Below, piece by piece: positions 21,561 to 30,701 of a stretch of DNA of 64,000 nucleotides. The notes under the pieces were generated by a model that did not search any database, was not told the DNA's origin, and saw only the letters and a program-made list of their open reading frames with translations. This DNA comes from Pseudomonas paralactis (lineage in GTDB: Bacteria; Pseudomonadota; Gammaproteobacteria; Pseudomonadales; Pseudomonadaceae). Numbering within the stretch: the stretch's first letter is position 1; each line of letters opens with the position of its first letter. The stretch covers positions 310,001 through 374,000 of the forward strand of contig NZ_JYLN01000005.1 in NCBI RefSeq assembly GCF_001439735.1, read 5' to 3'. Made by a program: the position numbers and the translations under genes.

Positions 21561-22775
21561 TCAGTTTTTTTGCTCCGAGTGGTAGCGCGTGCGAGCGCGG
21601 TTCCAGGCAATCACGCTGGCCAGCAGGATCATCCCTGCTGCCATGGCAAAGGTGATGTGCAGGCCGGCAGCGACCGCGTGGGGCGCTGCGTGAGTGATAT
21701 CAGGGCTGCTCCTGGCGAATACCGCACCGAGCGCCGAGGTACCGAAAATCAGGCCCAGGTTGCGTGACAGATTCAGCAGGCCCGACACGGTGCCGCGGCG
21801 TGCCGCCGGAACATTGCTCATCACCGCGGTATTGTTGGCCGCCTGGAACAGGCTGTATCCCGCCGTCAACACAATCAGCGCAGCGAGGTAGGTAGCAAGG
21901 CCGGTTACCTGCGATAGCCACAGGGCTGCGCACAGCATCACACCCAGCCCCACGCGAGTCAGGCGCTGGCTGCCGAGGCGGTCGGTGAGGTAGCCCGCCG
22001 GTAGGCCGGTAATCGCAGCAACCCCCGGGCCAACTGCCATTGCCAGGCCCATCCAGGCAGGCTCCAGGCCCAGGCCACGGGACAGATAGAACGGGCCCAC
22101 CACAAACGTGGCCATGATCACTGCCGACACCAGGGCGCTCATGATCAAGCCTGCGCGCAACCCCGCATCACTTAAAGGCGTCCAGAACGCATCGCGGGGT
22201 GACCCGCTGCGGCGGTTGGCATCCACCGGTAAATAGCGCCAGGCGAGGGCGGCGGCCAACCCGGCCAGGGGCATACCGATCAAGAACAGCGCCTGCCAGC
22301 CCCACAGGCTGAGCAGTACGCCTCCGACGCTGGGGCCCATGGCGGTGCCCAGCGCCGACATCGTGCCGAGTAGCCCCATGACCCGGCCGGTGCTTTGTTT
22401 GTTGACCGTGTCGCCGACCATCGCCAGGGTCATCGCCATCATGATCGCCGCGCCCAGGCCCTGCAGCACGCGTGCGCCGACCAGCCAGGGCAGGGAGGGC
22501 GAGACCGCACACCCTGCGCACCCAAGCGCAAACAGCAGCAACCCGGCCAGCAGCAGGCGCCGGCGGCCCAGGTAGTCGCCCAGTCGCCCGGCGCTGACGA
22601 TCACCGCAGTGATGGTCAACAGGTAGGCGAGCACCACCCACTGCACCGCATGAAAGGACGCCCCAAAGGCTTGCGCCAAGGTGGGCAGGCCGACATTGGC
22701 AATGCTGGTGCCCAACGCGGCCAACAGCATGGAGAGCGACAAGGCAATGAGGCTGCCGCGCGTGGAGGTGTACAT
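21561..22775 (-). CDS. MFS drug-efflux type transporter
   Basis: A 404-residue, twelve-span protein. It has motif A-like GRLGDYLGRRRLLLAG between spans 2 and 3 and motif C-like features (GLGAAIMMAM, SALGTAMGPSVGG) typical of proton-driven drug exporters. The ATG at 22775 was chosen because AAGGAA lies six bases before it; an ATG two codons earlier directly abuts that site. It is divergent from a LysR regulator, which probably controls it. The two are separated by the long repeat, which may have altered their shared promoter region. Confidence 0.9.
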   Translation of the reverse strand: MYTSTRGSLIALSLSMLLAALGTSIANVGLPTLAQAFGASFHAVQWVVLAYLLTITAVIVSAGRLGDYLGRRRLLLAGLLLFALGCAGCAVSPSLPWLVGARVLQGLGAAIMMAMTLAMVGDTVNKQSTGRVMGLLGTMSALGTAMGPSVGGVLLSLWGWQALFLIGMPLAGLAAALAWRYLPVDANRRSGSPRDAFWTPLSDAGLRAGLIMSALVSAVIMATFVVGPFYLSRGLGLEPAWMGLAMAVGPGVAAITGLPAGYLTDRLGSQRLTRVGLGVMLCAALWLSQVTGLATYLAALIVLTAGYSLFQAANNTAVMSNVPAARRGTVSGLLNLSRNLGLIFGTSALGAVFARSSPDITHAAPHAVAAGLHITFAMAAGMILLASVIAWNRARTRYHSEQKN

Positions 22776-22877
22776 GAGCATTTCCTTGACTGAATGCGAC
22801 TGTCACAAATCTACGGCGTGGCCTAACATGGCGGAAGACGCATGGGTTGCAGGTTATAACTGCACGTAACGCCTCGT

Positions 22878-23298
22878 GTATCTACACAACTTTCGTAGCC
22901 ACTGCCCACGCTAACCACGATGCGAAGCGAGCCGCTCTTGCTCTTGATCTGCTTTTGATCTTGATCTTAGGCGCCCCGTTAAACCACGCTGGCCGGAATT
23001 CGACAGGGATTTGGGGGGTAAACCGGCAGGGATGCCGGTTTAGCCGCCCCGCGCCATGGATGGCGCGTGGCGGCGGCCCCCCAAATCCATGGCGGATTAC
23101 GGGCACACCGAGCCTAAGCGAGGTGCCGAGTGGTGGGGCAAGAGCCCTTTGGTTACTTTGGGGCTCTTTTCCAAAGTGACCCGCTGTAAAAGCGGAACCC
23201 ATAGCAGCCGTTACCCAAATAACGGATATGTACTCGATCAAAGCCCAGCATCCAGGTCGGCTCTTAGGCCGCCATCGAGGGCAAGCCCCCTCCCACAC
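22878..23298 (+). repeat. Long MITE-like intergenic repeat, copy A
   Basis: About 420 bases that match, on the opposite strand, the element at 32560-33019. The core from CTTAGGCGCCCCGTTAAACC through the palindromic GGGATGCCGGTTTAGCC and CGCCATGGATGGCG to GTGCCGAGTGGTGGGGCAAG is almost identical in both. It begins with GTATCTACACAACT, the inner part of the terminal repeat of copy B, but lacks the second terminus; the right end runs into GGGCAAGCCCCCTCCCACAC. It fills most of the 541-base gap between the MFS and LysR genes. Frames inside it are not credible genes. Confidence 0.9.
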
Positions 23299-23316
23299 GA
23301 GGCAAGCGGAGCCTGC

Positions 23317-24201
23317 ATGACCGACTTCAATCTGCTGATTACCCTGGACGTTTTGCTCGCCGAAGGCAGCGTCGCCCGTGCCGCCCAGCGGCTGCGCTTG
23401 AGCCCTTCGGCCATGAGCCGGGCCCTGGCGCGCTTGCGGGCGGCCACCGGTGACCCGTTGCTGGTACGCGCCGGTCGTGGCCTGGTGCCGACGCCACGGG
23501 CGCTGCAGTTGCGCGAGCAGGTCAGCCAACTGGTCCAGGATGCCCACGCCGTGCTGCGTCCGGCTCACGACCTGAACATGGCCGAGGTGCTGCGCACCTT
23601 TACCCTGCGCACCAGCGAAGAGTTTGTCGAACGCTTCGGCCCGGCCTTGCTGGCGCGTATCGCACGGGAGGCGCCTGACGTGCGCTTGCGTTTCGTCAAT
23701 AAAAGCGACAAAGACAGCGTGCTGTTGCGTCAAGGTAGCGTCGACCTGGACATCGGCGTGGTCGATGCCGGTGCCAGCCCCGAGCTGCTGACCCAGGCGC
23801 TGTTTCGTGACCGCCTGGTAGGCGTGGTCCGCGCTGGCCATACCCTGAGCCGCGGCCCGATCAGCGCCGCACGGTTTGCCCAGGGACAGCATGTTTACGT
23901 GTCGCGGCGTGGGCAGGAGCGCGGCCAGATCGACGCTGCACTTGAAGCTCAAGGTCTGGTTCGACAGATCAGCACCGTGGTCGCCGGCTTCAACACCGCC
24001 ATCGCCCTGGCGCGCGACACCGACCTGATCGCCAGCGTGCCGCAGCGTTACATCAGCGCAGCGGCTCAGGGGCTAAATTGCTTCGAATTGCCGGTCACGG
24101 TACCCACCTTCACCGTGGCGATGCTGTGGCACCCCCGTCAGGATGCCGACCTGGCACATCGTTGGCTGCGCGCTTGTTTGCGTGAGGTGTGCGGGCCATG
24201 A
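23317..24201 (+). CDS. LysR-family transcriptional regulator
   Basis: A 294-residue protein. The helix-turn-helix is at residues 10-65 (LAEGSVARAAQRLRLSPSAM, ALARLRAATGDPLLVRAGRG), followed by a PBP2-type effector domain. The ATG chosen places the HTH at the usual distance; the frame is open much further upstream only because the long repeat is open in that frame. It diverges from the MFS transporter, the standard layout for a regulator and its target. Confidence 0.93.
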   Translation: MTDFNLLITLDVLLAEGSVARAAQRLRLSPSAMSRALARLRAATGDPLLVRAGRGLVPTPRALQLREQVSQLVQDAHAVLRPAHDLNMAEVLRTFTLRTSEEFVERFGPALLARIAREAPDVRLRFVNKSDKDSVLLRQGSVDLDIGVVDAGASPELLTQALFRDRLVGVVRAGHTLSRGPISAARFAQGQHVYVSRRGQERGQIDAALEAQGLVRQISTVVAGFNTAIALARDTDLIASVPQRYISAAAQGLNCFELPVTVPTFTVAMLWHPRQDADLAHRWLRACLREVCGP

Positions 24202-24257
24202 GCGGCCCGCAACGGGTACAATCGCCGCTGCCTTGACGCGAAACTCCAGGAATTTGC

Positions 24258-24935
24258 ATGTTCAGCCTTACCCGTTACACCACGCCGTGCCCCGAACCGG
24301 TCAATAGCCAGATCCTGCAGATGGTGGTGGACAACCTCACCGACATCAGCAGCGTCGCGCTGGCACCCAGCAACTTGCTCTACAACATCTACCAGTACGC
24401 CATCGGTTTTGAGGTGCACCTGTACCTTGAAGCCTTGAATGGCGAAAAGGGCATTGCCGTCGAGCTGGTTGTGGCGATGCGCGACGAAACCGTTGTTGGC
24501 TTTTGCCTGTATCTACCGGTCAAGGACGATCCTCAAGCCTGTGGCATTGCCTTTATGGCGGTGCAGGCCGGCTTTCGTCGCCAGGGTGTGGCGACGAAAA
24601 TGCTGGGCGAGGTGCTGGCGCGTTATCCCCACGCCGAGCTGGCCTGCGCGGTGGAGAAGGTTCCGGTATTCGAGGCCATGGGGTTTCAAGTGCGCGGCGC
24701 ACGTGGCCCTCAAGTACTGATGAACACCCGGGACTATGGCACCGATGGCTTGATGGGCGTGTTGGATGTGGCAGCGATTTATCGCTCGCTGGAAGTGCGC
24801 CAGATCCACACTTACCTACTGCAAAAGCACGGCAAGCGCGCCATGGTGGACGCCGAAAAACAGCGTGACCGGCATCTGGATCAATTGACGCGCAAGGTCC
24901 AGCTGTTCATTCAGGAGCGTTTTCCTGCGACTTGA
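24258..24935 (+). CDS. GNAT-family N-acetyltransferase
   Basis: A 225-residue protein with a GNAT core (ETVVGFCLYLPV, then the acetyl-CoA loop RRQGVATKML, and VFEAMGFQVRG). A longer C-terminal helical extension (QIHTYLLQKHGKRAMVDAEK) distinguishes it from minimal GNATs. AGGA lies eight bases before the ATG. Substrate is unknown. Its stop codon is directly followed by the truncated reductase pseudogene, suggesting that a deletion joined the two. Confidence 0.88.
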   Translation: MFSLTRYTTPCPEPVNSQILQMVVDNLTDISSVALAPSNLLYNIYQYAIGFEVHLYLEALNGEKGIAVELVVAMRDETVVGFCLYLPVKDDPQACGIAFMAVQAGFRRQGVATKMLGEVLARYPHAELACAVEKVPVFEAMGFQVRGARGPQVLMNTRDYGTDGLMGVLDVAAIYRSLEVRQIHTYLLQKHGKRAMVDAEKQRDRHLDQLTRKVQLFIQERFPAT

Positions 24936-25379
24936 CCCGCTTGCCCGCAATCGCTCACCCATAGCGTGGCGGCTCAGGTGGGCGCCGGTTTGACCGCCGC
25001 CGGCCATACCTTCGAAATTGCCGACCTTGCCGCCGAAGGGTTCGAACCACGTTACACCACTGCCGACCATCGGGTGCACCGCGCTCATGCAACCCCGCCG
25101 GTCGATGTGCTGGCTGAACAGGCCCGTATCGAGCGCGCCGACGCGCTGGTGATAGCCTTCCCGATCTATTGGTGGTCAGATGACAGCGCCTTCGATCGAC
25201 ACGGTTATGCCAAGGCCATGCACACCCAGATCGACTACGGCATCTTTGATTACTGCGGGGCGCAGGTGCTGACATCCAAGCTGTTGCTGGACTCGGAAAG
25301 CGGGGGCGCTCAGGCGCATTTGCAAACGGCCAGAGCTGTAGGGCAGGGGGTATTCGAGCGCGAGACGGTTGCGGGTTGA
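24936..25379 (+). pseudogene. NAD(P)H quinone reductase (flavodoxin-like fold), twice-deleted pseudogene
   Basis: The frame directly after the GNAT stop reads CPQSLTHSVAAQVGAGL, matching the early HPEPQSLT region of the flavodoxin-like quinone reductases, but the first ~10 residues that carry the start and the first strand are missing. Later, IAFPIYWWSD runs directly into DSAFDRHGYAKAM; family members have about 50 residues in between, including the helix after the flavin loop. The end (FDYCGAQVLTSKLLLDSES) is normal. Two deletions have removed the start and part of the FMN site, so it is very unlikely to be functional. Confidence 0.82.
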
Positions 25380-25380
25380 T

Positions 25381-25770
25381 TCAGGTGTCGCGAAACAGGT
25401 CGTGGGCATCGAGCAAGCGATAGGCAATCTCGGGGCGTTTCTCCAGGCCGCGGCGGATCGCCGTCGGGATCGATTGACGAGTCTTGCGGCACATGCCCGG
25501 CAGCTCGTCGATCACGATCTGGATCCCGCGCATACTCTTGACCTCGGTATGCCCCGGCGCAATATGCACGCGGATGCCCAATTGCTCGTACATTCGCTGC
25601 TGCATGTGTTCCAGGTCTTGCAGGCTCTTGAGGCTTTCGAGGCGATCGAGCAGGATTTTCTCCTGCTGTCGCGTCAACTGAAGAATGCGCAGATCAGCGC
25701 CGGGAGTTTCCAGCAGTTGTTCACGGTTGCAGACACAGGCGCCGGGTGGGCAGGGTTGTCGAATGCTCAT
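25381..25770 (-). CDS. Conserved protein with Cys motif CPPGACVC
   Basis: A 129-residue protein starting MSIRQPCPPGACVCNREQL, with GGGAG five bases before the ATG. Three cysteines within eight residues suggest metal binding. The middle is a charged helix (TRQQEKILLDRLESLKSLQD), and the end includes ELPGMCRKTRQSIPTAIRRG. It looks conserved in Pseudomonas, but I know of no function. It lies downstream of aroA on the same strand, separated by a hairpin. Confidence 0.72.
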   Translation of the reverse strand: MSIRQPCPPGACVCNREQLLETPGADLRILQLTRQQEKILLDRLESLKSLQDLEHMQQRMYEQLGIRVHIAPGHTEVKSMRGIQIVIDELPGMCRKTRQSIPTAIRRGLEKRPEIAYRLLDAHDLFRDT

Positions 25771-25794
25771 TGACGCTCCCGGCAAGGTTCAGTT

Positions 25795-25820
25795 GTAGGC
25801 GCGAGCAAGCTCGCGCCTAC
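25795..25820. terminator. Perfect hairpin after aroA
   Basis: GTAGGCGCGAGC and GCTCGCGCCTAC form a 12-base-pair stem around AA. It is a single, modified REP unit placed just after the aroA stop and probably ends or slows transcription or protects the mRNA end. Confidence 0.6.
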
Positions 25821-25831
25821 AGGTTTGTGTG

Positions 25832-27088
25832 TCAGTCGTTCAATTGAACACCCAGGCTGGCCAAGGCTTTCCAGTAGCCAGGGTAAGTCTTGGCCACGCA
25901 GTCCGGGTCCTGGATGCGAATTCCCGAGACTTTCAGCCCGGCCAGGGCAAAGCACATGGCGATGCGGTGGTCGGCGTGGGTGTCGATCAAGGCAGTGCAC
26001 GCAGTGCCGGCCAGAGCTGGGTCGCTCGCCACCAGCAGGTCGTCGCCCTCGATGGTCGCCAGGCCCGGGCGGATCTCATTGAGGCCGTCGTGCAGGGCCT
26101 GTACGCGGTCACATTCCTTGACGCGCAGGTTCGCCAGTTCAGTGAAACGCACCGGGGTGTTGTTGAACGCGGCAAGCACCGCCAGGGTCGGGATGGCATC
26201 CTGCATTTGCGAACCGACCACCGTGGCCTGCATGTTCGGGAACTGGGCGATCACGGCCTGAGCCTGCGCGTCCGGCTGGGTGAAATCCCGGGCCGCCACA
26301 CCGATGTCGATACGGCCACCGGTCAGCACTTCGGCGGCCCACAGGTAAGTGGCGGCGGAGGCGTCGGGTTCGATCAGGTAATCATGGGCGGTGTAGCCGG
26401 TCGGGGCCACGCGCCAGGTGGTGTCGTTCACGGCTTCAACCTGGGCGCCAAAGGCGCGCATGCAATCCAGGGTCAGGTCCACGTAGCCACGGGCGCCAAT
26501 GTCCTTGCCGGTCAGCGCCACATCAATCGGCGCCTCGCCACAGGCGGCGAGCATCAGCAGGGCCGATACATACTGGCTGGACAAGCCGCCATCAATCTCG
26601 AAGCGCTTGGCGTGTACCTTGCCCGTGCCATGCACGGTCACGGGTGGGCAGCCGGTGGGGCTGTCGACCTGAATTCCGTTTTGGCCGAGAGCGACCAGCA
26701 GCGGGCCAATCGGGCGTTTTTGCATGTACTCGTCACCGTCCAGTACCACGCTGCCTTGCACCGTGGCCACGGCGGCGGTGAGAAAGCGCATGGCGGTCCC
26801 GGCGTTACCGAGGAACAGCGGTTGGGCCGGCAATTGCAGCGAGCCCTGGCTGGTGACGACGAAGGTGGTGTCGTCTGGCTCATCGATACTCACCCCCATC
26901 TGACGCAGGGCTACCGACATGTGGCGAGTGTCATCGCTCTTTAACGCACCGCTCAAGCGGCTGGTGCCCTTGGCCAATGCCGCCAGCAACAGGGCACGGT
27001 TGGTAATGGATTTGGAGCCGGGGGGCGCGACCTTGCCATTGAGAGGAAAGTTGGGCGGTGTAACGGTCACGGTTTTTTGCGAACTCAA
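25832..27088 (-). CDS. aroA: 3-phosphoshikimate 1-carboxyvinyltransferase (EPSP synthase)
   Basis: A 418-residue enzyme of the shikimate pathway that joins PEP to shikimate-3-phosphate. It has PPGSKSITNRALLLAA, LKSDDTRHM, LGNAGTAMRF, SSQYVSALLM, EPDASAATY and RVKECDR. The TTG start (SSQKTVTV follows) is chosen because AGGAG lies nine bases before it and the length then fits the family; the open frame continues to 27310 without support. The residue equivalent to E. coli Pro101 in GNAGTAMRP is Phe here. Pseudomonas often carry another AroA domain fused to prephenate dehydrogenase, not in this window. Confidence 0.95.
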   Translation of the reverse strand: MSSQKTVTVTPPNFPLNGKVAPPGSKSITNRALLLAALAKGTSRLSGALKSDDTRHMSVALRQMGVSIDEPDDTTFVVTSQGSLQLPAQPLFLGNAGTAMRFLTAAVATVQGSVVLDGDEYMQKRPIGPLLVALGQNGIQVDSPTGCPPVTVHGTGKVHAKRFEIDGGLSSQYVSALLMLAACGEAPIDVALTGKDIGARGYVDLTLDCMRAFGAQVEAVNDTTWRVAPTGYTAHDYLIEPDASAATYLWAAEVLTGGRIDIGVAARDFTQPDAQAQAVIAQFPNMQATVVGSQMQDAIPTLAVLAAFNNTPVRFTELANLRVKECDRVQALHDGLNEIRPGLATIEGDDLLVASDPALAGTACTALIDTHADHRIAMCFALAGLKVSGIRIQDPDCVAKTYPGYWKALASLGVQLND

Positions 27089-27224
27089 GGTACAAGGCTC
27101 CTGGTCAAGGCGAGGTGGCGTGGAGTGGCCGACGTGCGGACCCGAATAATCAGGCAAACACGCCATGCTTGTCGAGCGAGCAGGTGATCTGCGTGAATTT
27201 TCTGACATGTGCTCCGATTCAAAT

Positions 27225-27322
27225 GTAGGAGCGAGCTTGCTCGCGAAATACGTTAACGAAAACACGTATTTGCTGAATGAACGCGGCGCCTGTAAGTTTT
27301 TCGCGAGCAAGCTCGCTCCTAC
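27225..27322. repeat. REPIN, GTAGGAGCGAG type
   Basis: Inverted units GTAGGAGCGAGCTTGCTCGC and GCGAGCAAGCTCGCTCCTAC enclose the family spacer, here varied to TACGTTAACGAAAACACG. It lies between aroA and the YecA-type gene. Confidence 0.92.
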
Positions 27323-27337
27323 AAGGGCAAGCCCGCC

Positions 27338-27892
27338 TTACCGCTGGCTCAGCCAGTAGTCATGCAGCGCCCGCGCAGCCGGTTCGATTTCGCTGACCTG
27401 CTGTTGATGGGCGTTTACATCCAGGTCCGCCGGCAGCTCGAAATTGTCCTGTTCGGCGCACCCGGTGATTTTCTCCAGTTGCTCGGCTTGTTCAGCAAGC
27501 AGTTGCGGCCAGTTGCCAATCGTCACGCCACGCACGTAACCAAAACACCATTCTTCAGCCAGCGTCACCGCCTGGTCTCGATGGTCGGTTTCATCGAAAC
27601 GGGCTTTGAATGCCTGGGAGTCAGTGGCCAATTGCGCGGCCAGGGTATTCATATGGCGTACACACAGTTCGAGAAAAGCCTGGGCCTCGTCCATATTGTC
27701 CCATTCAGGGTTTTGCCCACCCCAGATCGCCGGGAACCATTCGGCCACGTCTACCTTGGCCGGGCTGGAAACCAGGGCGGTGAAATAACCGTCCAGTTCG
27801 GCCATGTTCAGCACCGAATGGTCTTCGCCGTATTTGAGCAAGGTGGCGTCAATGAAGTCGAAATCGGCGGGAGCGAGGGGTTGGGTGTGCAT
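27338..27892 (-). CDS. YecA/UPF0149 family protein
   Basis: A 184-residue protein with the UPF0149 core: FIDATLLKYGEDHSVLNMAE, ELDGYFTALVSSPAKVDVAEW and EEWCFGYVRGV. AAGGA is seven bases before the ATG. The C-terminal SEC-C zinc motif of full-length YecA is absent. The family is linked loosely to secretion and ribosome quality in some proteins, but no function is established for this short form. It diverges from the isomerase gene. Confidence 0.85.
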   Translation of the reverse strand: MHTQPLAPADFDFIDATLLKYGEDHSVLNMAELDGYFTALVSSPAKVDVAEWFPAIWGGQNPEWDNMDEAQAFLELCVRHMNTLAAQLATDSQAFKARFDETDHRDQAVTLAEEWCFGYVRGVTIGNWPQLLAEQAEQLEKITGCAEQDNFELPADLDVNAHQQQVSEIEPAARALHDYWLSQR

Positions 27893-28076
27893 GGCATATC
27901 CTTAAAACGTCGAGCGCCGCTGACAGGGCGGCTTAAAGCGCAAAGGATGGCCTGTGCACCGGGTTTTATCCAGCGGCTTTTCCCTCACCGTGGCCAGTCC
28001 CGCTTTTGGCCGATGCGCCGTGGCGCACCCTTGATATAGTCTGGCCTTTCTCAATCGCCAGTCAGGGATCACTGCC

Positions 28077-28889
28077 ATGTCCGAATACCAAGCCTTTGTC
28101 GTTGAACTGAGCGGCAACGTTGCCCATGTGCAGATCAACCGTCCGGAAAAAATCAACGCCATGAGCGCGGCGTTCTGGACCGAAATCATCGACATCTTCC
28201 AGTGGATCGACGATACCGATGCCGTGCGCGCCGTGGTGCTCAGTGGTGCGGGCAAGCATTTCTCCTCGGGTATCGACCTGATGATGCTGGCCTCGATAGC
28301 CAATGAGTTCAGCAAGGATGTGGGGCGCAATGCACGCTTGTTGAGGCGCAAGATCCTTGAGCTGCAAGCCTCGTTCAATGCGGTCGACAATTGCCGCAAG
28401 CCGGTACTCGCGGCGATCCAGGGCTATTGCATTGGCGGGGCGATCGACCTGATCAGCGCCTGCGATATGCGCTACGCGGCCGAGGGCGCGCAGTTCTCGA
28501 TCAAGGAAATCGACATCGGCATGGCCGCCGACGTGGGTACCCTGCAGCGCCTGCCGCGCATCATCGGCGACGGGATGTTGCGTGAGCTGGCCTACACCGG
28601 TCGCCAGTTCTGCGCTGAAGAAGCGCGCAGCATCGGCCTGGTCAATCGTGTGTATGCCGATCAGGACAGCCTGCTGGCCGGCGTTATGGAAATTGCCCAT
28701 GAAATCGCCGCCAAGTCGCCGATTGCCGTGACCGGCACCAAAGCCATGATCAGCTACATGCGTGACCACACAGTCAATGATGGCCTGGAATACGTTGCCA
28801 CCTGGAACTCGGCTATGTTGCAATCCAACGACTTGCGCGTGGCCATTGCGGCCCATATGAGCAAGCAGAAACCCGAATTCGTGGATTGA
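28077..28889 (+). CDS. Enoyl-CoA hydratase/isomerase, delta(3,5)-delta(2,4)-dienoyl-CoA isomerase-like
   Basis: A 270-residue crotonase. Oxyanion-hole regions are [13 protein letters not shown] and [10 protein letters not shown]. The stretch [24 protein letters not shown] holds the acidic residues typical of dienoyl-CoA isomerases, which shift double bonds of odd-position unsaturated fatty acids for beta-oxidation. The subfamily call is from that motif. Five bases separate its stop from the ATG of nudC, so the two are probably co-transcribed. Confidence 0.9.
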   Translation: MSEYQAFVVELSGNVAHVQINRPEKINAMSAAFWTEIIDIFQWIDDTDAVRAVVLSGAGKHFSSGIDLMMLASIANEFSKDVGRNARLLRRKILELQASFNAVDNCRKPVLAAIQGYCIGGAIDLISACDMRYAAEGAQFSIKEIDIGMAADVGTLQRLPRIIGDGMLRELAYTGRQFCAEEARSIGLVNRVYADQDSLLAGVMEIAHEIAAKSPIAVTGTKAMISYMRDHTVNDGLEYVATWNSAMLQSNDLRVAIAAHMSKQKPEFVD

Positions 28890-28894
28890 TTGAT

Positions 28895-29728
28895 ATGACC
28901 CCAGGCTGGATTACCACAACGCTGCTGGATAACGACGCCGTCGGCGGCTGGGCCGTGGCCCGCAGCCGTGAGGGCTTTTTGCACGACGCCAACGGTCCTC
29001 TGTTCCCTCGGGCGTGGCTTAAACGCCAGGACCTGCCGGTGTTCGCTGAACACGGCATCGGCCACCTCGATGGTGAACCGGTGTATTTGCTGGAACTGGA
29101 CAGCGCTGTCGACGTGCCGGAGTGCAGTTGGCAGGGGCTGCGCGGTTTCATGCTACAGGGCGATCACACCCTCTACCGAGTGCTGGGCTACGCCGCGCAG
29201 ATCGGTACCTGGGCGCGTGAGCATCGCTTTTGCGGCAGTTGCGGCCAGGCCATGGTTCAGGTCCCGCGGGAGCGGGCGATGCACTGCGCGCCCTGCGACC
29301 TGCGCAGCTACCCACGGATTTCGCCGAGCATGATCGTGCTGGTAACCCGTGGCGACGAGATTCTGCTGGCGCGCTCGCCACGCTTCGTCACAGGGGTCTA
29401 CAGCACCTTGGCCGGCTTTGCCGAACCTGGTGAATCGGCCGAAGACTGCCTGATCCGCGAAGTGCGCGAGGAAGTGCAGATTGAAGTGAAGAATATCCAG
29501 TACATGGGCAGCCAGTGCTGGCCGTTCCCCCATTCGATGATGCTGGGGTTTCACGCCGAGTATGCCGGTGGCGACATCGTGCCCCAGGCCGACGAGATCG
29601 AGGATGCGCAGTGGTTCAACATCCACGAACTGCCGCCGTTGCCGGCGTCACGTTCGATTGCGCGTTACCTGATCGATCTCTATGTGGCCCGCCGCTTAGG
29701 CCACGCTGAACCAGTGCTGCCAGGCTAG
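28895..29728 (+). CDS. nudC: NADH pyrophosphatase / RNA de-NADding Nudix enzyme NudC
   Basis: A 277-residue Nudix hydrolase that cleaves NADH and removes NAD caps from RNA. It has the zinc ribbon CGSCG with CAPC, the Nudix box [20 protein letters not shown] and the NADH-specificity array SQCWPFPHS. The usual array is SQPWPFPxS, so the first Pro is Cys here. The ATG was chosen over a TTG nine bases earlier. Its last 33 bases overlap the convergent transporter gene. Confidence 0.94.
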   Translation: MTPGWITTTLLDNDAVGGWAVARSREGFLHDANGPLFPRAWLKRQDLPVFAEHGIGHLDGEPVYLLELDSAVDVPECSWQGLRGFMLQGDHTLYRVLGYAAQIGTWAREHRFCGSCGQAMVQVPRERAMHCAPCDLRSYPRISPSMIVLVTRGDEILLARSPRFVTGVYSTLAGFAEPGESAEDCLIREVREEVQIEVKNIQYMGSQCWPFPHSMMLGFHAEYAGGDIVPQADEIEDAQWFNIHELPPLPASRSIARYLIDLYVARRLGHAEPVLPG

Positions 29729-30475
29729 GCGCACGGTCAGGCCCAGCACCACGGTGATAAACACCGGGCGAATGAATTTGGCGCCGCCGCTGATTGCGCT
29801 GCGTGCGCCAAAGAACGCGCCACACATCACTGACACGCCCATCGCCAGCCCGACGATCCAGTCTACCGAGCCATTGATGATAAACACCGTCAGCGCCGCC
29901 GCGTTGCTGACGAAGTTCATGCTGCGCGCGACGCCGCTGGCCTTCACCAGGTCGATGGGGTGCAGCAGCATCGTGCTGACGGTCCAGAAGGCACCGGTGC
30001 CAGGCCCGGCCACGCCGTCGTAGAAGCCCAGGCCAAAGCCCTGGGTGGCCTGCCATTTCTTCTTGATCGGTGCTTCGGCATCCACCGGCGCCTTTGGCGT
30101 ACCGCCGAACAACAGGTACACCCCGCAGGCAAAGACGATCACCGGCAGCATCTTGTTCAGGGTTTCGGCGGGCAGGTAGTGGGCGACCACCGCACCGGTC
30201 AGCGCGCCGATCAATGTACCGACGATGGCGTGCACCCATTGGCGCGGGTGGAACAGCTTGCGCCGGTAAAAGGTGAAACTGGCGGTGGCCGAGCCGAAGG
30301 TGGAGCTGAGTTTGTTGGTGCCCAGTACCAGGTGCGGCGGCATACCGGCGGTGAGCAGAGCCGGAGTGGTCAGCAGCCCGCCGCCGCCGGCGATGGCGTC
30401 GATAAAACCGGCGATAAAGGCAACGACGGCCAGGATGGCCAGGGTGGCGAGGTCAACGCTGAGTTCGAAGGGCAT
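29696..30475 (-). CDS. TSUP/TauE-SafE family membrane transporter
   Basis: A 259-residue protein with about eight spans. The first repeat has [22 protein letters not shown] and [15 protein letters not shown]; the second has [13 protein letters not shown] and [17 protein letters not shown], the usual duplicated pattern. Members export or take up sulfite, sulfonates or organosulfur anions; this one has no sulfur genes nearby to define its substrate. Confidence 0.9.
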   Translation of the reverse strand: MPFELSVDLATLAILAVVAFIAGFIDAIAGGGGLLTTPALLTAGMPPHLVLGTNKLSSTFGSATASFTFYRRKLFHPRQWVHAIVGTLIGALTGAVVAHYLPAETLNKMLPVIVFACGVYLLFGGTPKAPVDAEAPIKKKWQATQGFGLGFYDGVAGPGTGAFWTVSTMLLHPIDLVKASGVARSMNFVSNAAALTVFIINGSVDWIVGLAMGVSVMCGAFFGARSAISGGAKFIRPVFITVVLGLTVRLAWQHWFSVA

Positions 30476-30574
30476 GGGCAGGGCTTATTGTTGGAGGTGC
30501 GCTATGCGAAGGCCGCCATCTTACCTGCCGAATGCACGCAGAACCAAGTGTGGAGGCGGCTGGCGCTAGCGCCT

Positions 30575-30672
30575 GTAGGAGCGAGCTTGCTCGCGAAAAA
30601 CCCATAGGCGCCGCGTTTATTCAGGAACCACGCGTTATCGTTGATGTTTTTCGCGAGCAAGCTCGCTCCTAC
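30575..30672. repeat. REPIN, GTAGGAGCGAG type
   Basis: Perfect inverted outer units with the family spacer in reverse orientation (CACGCGTTATCGTTGATG). It lies between pcs and the TSUP transporter gene. Confidence 0.92.
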
Positions 30673-30701
30673 AGGCATTCGGGCAAGCTGTACCCGTTTG
30701 G

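Noticed and set aside
23056..23316. Upstream extension of the LysR gene by 87 codons
   Set aside because: The extension lies in the long repeat; the HTH begins directly after the internal ATG as in the family.
22882..23952. Minus-strand frame of 356 codons spanning repeat A and the LysR gene
   Set aside because: It covers a non-coding repeat and the reverse of a real gene; the repeat part matches copy B, where it is in a different context.
27089..27310. Upstream extension of aroA by 74 codons
   Set aside because: It runs into the REPIN and has no family similarity; a ribosome site supports the TTG at 27088.
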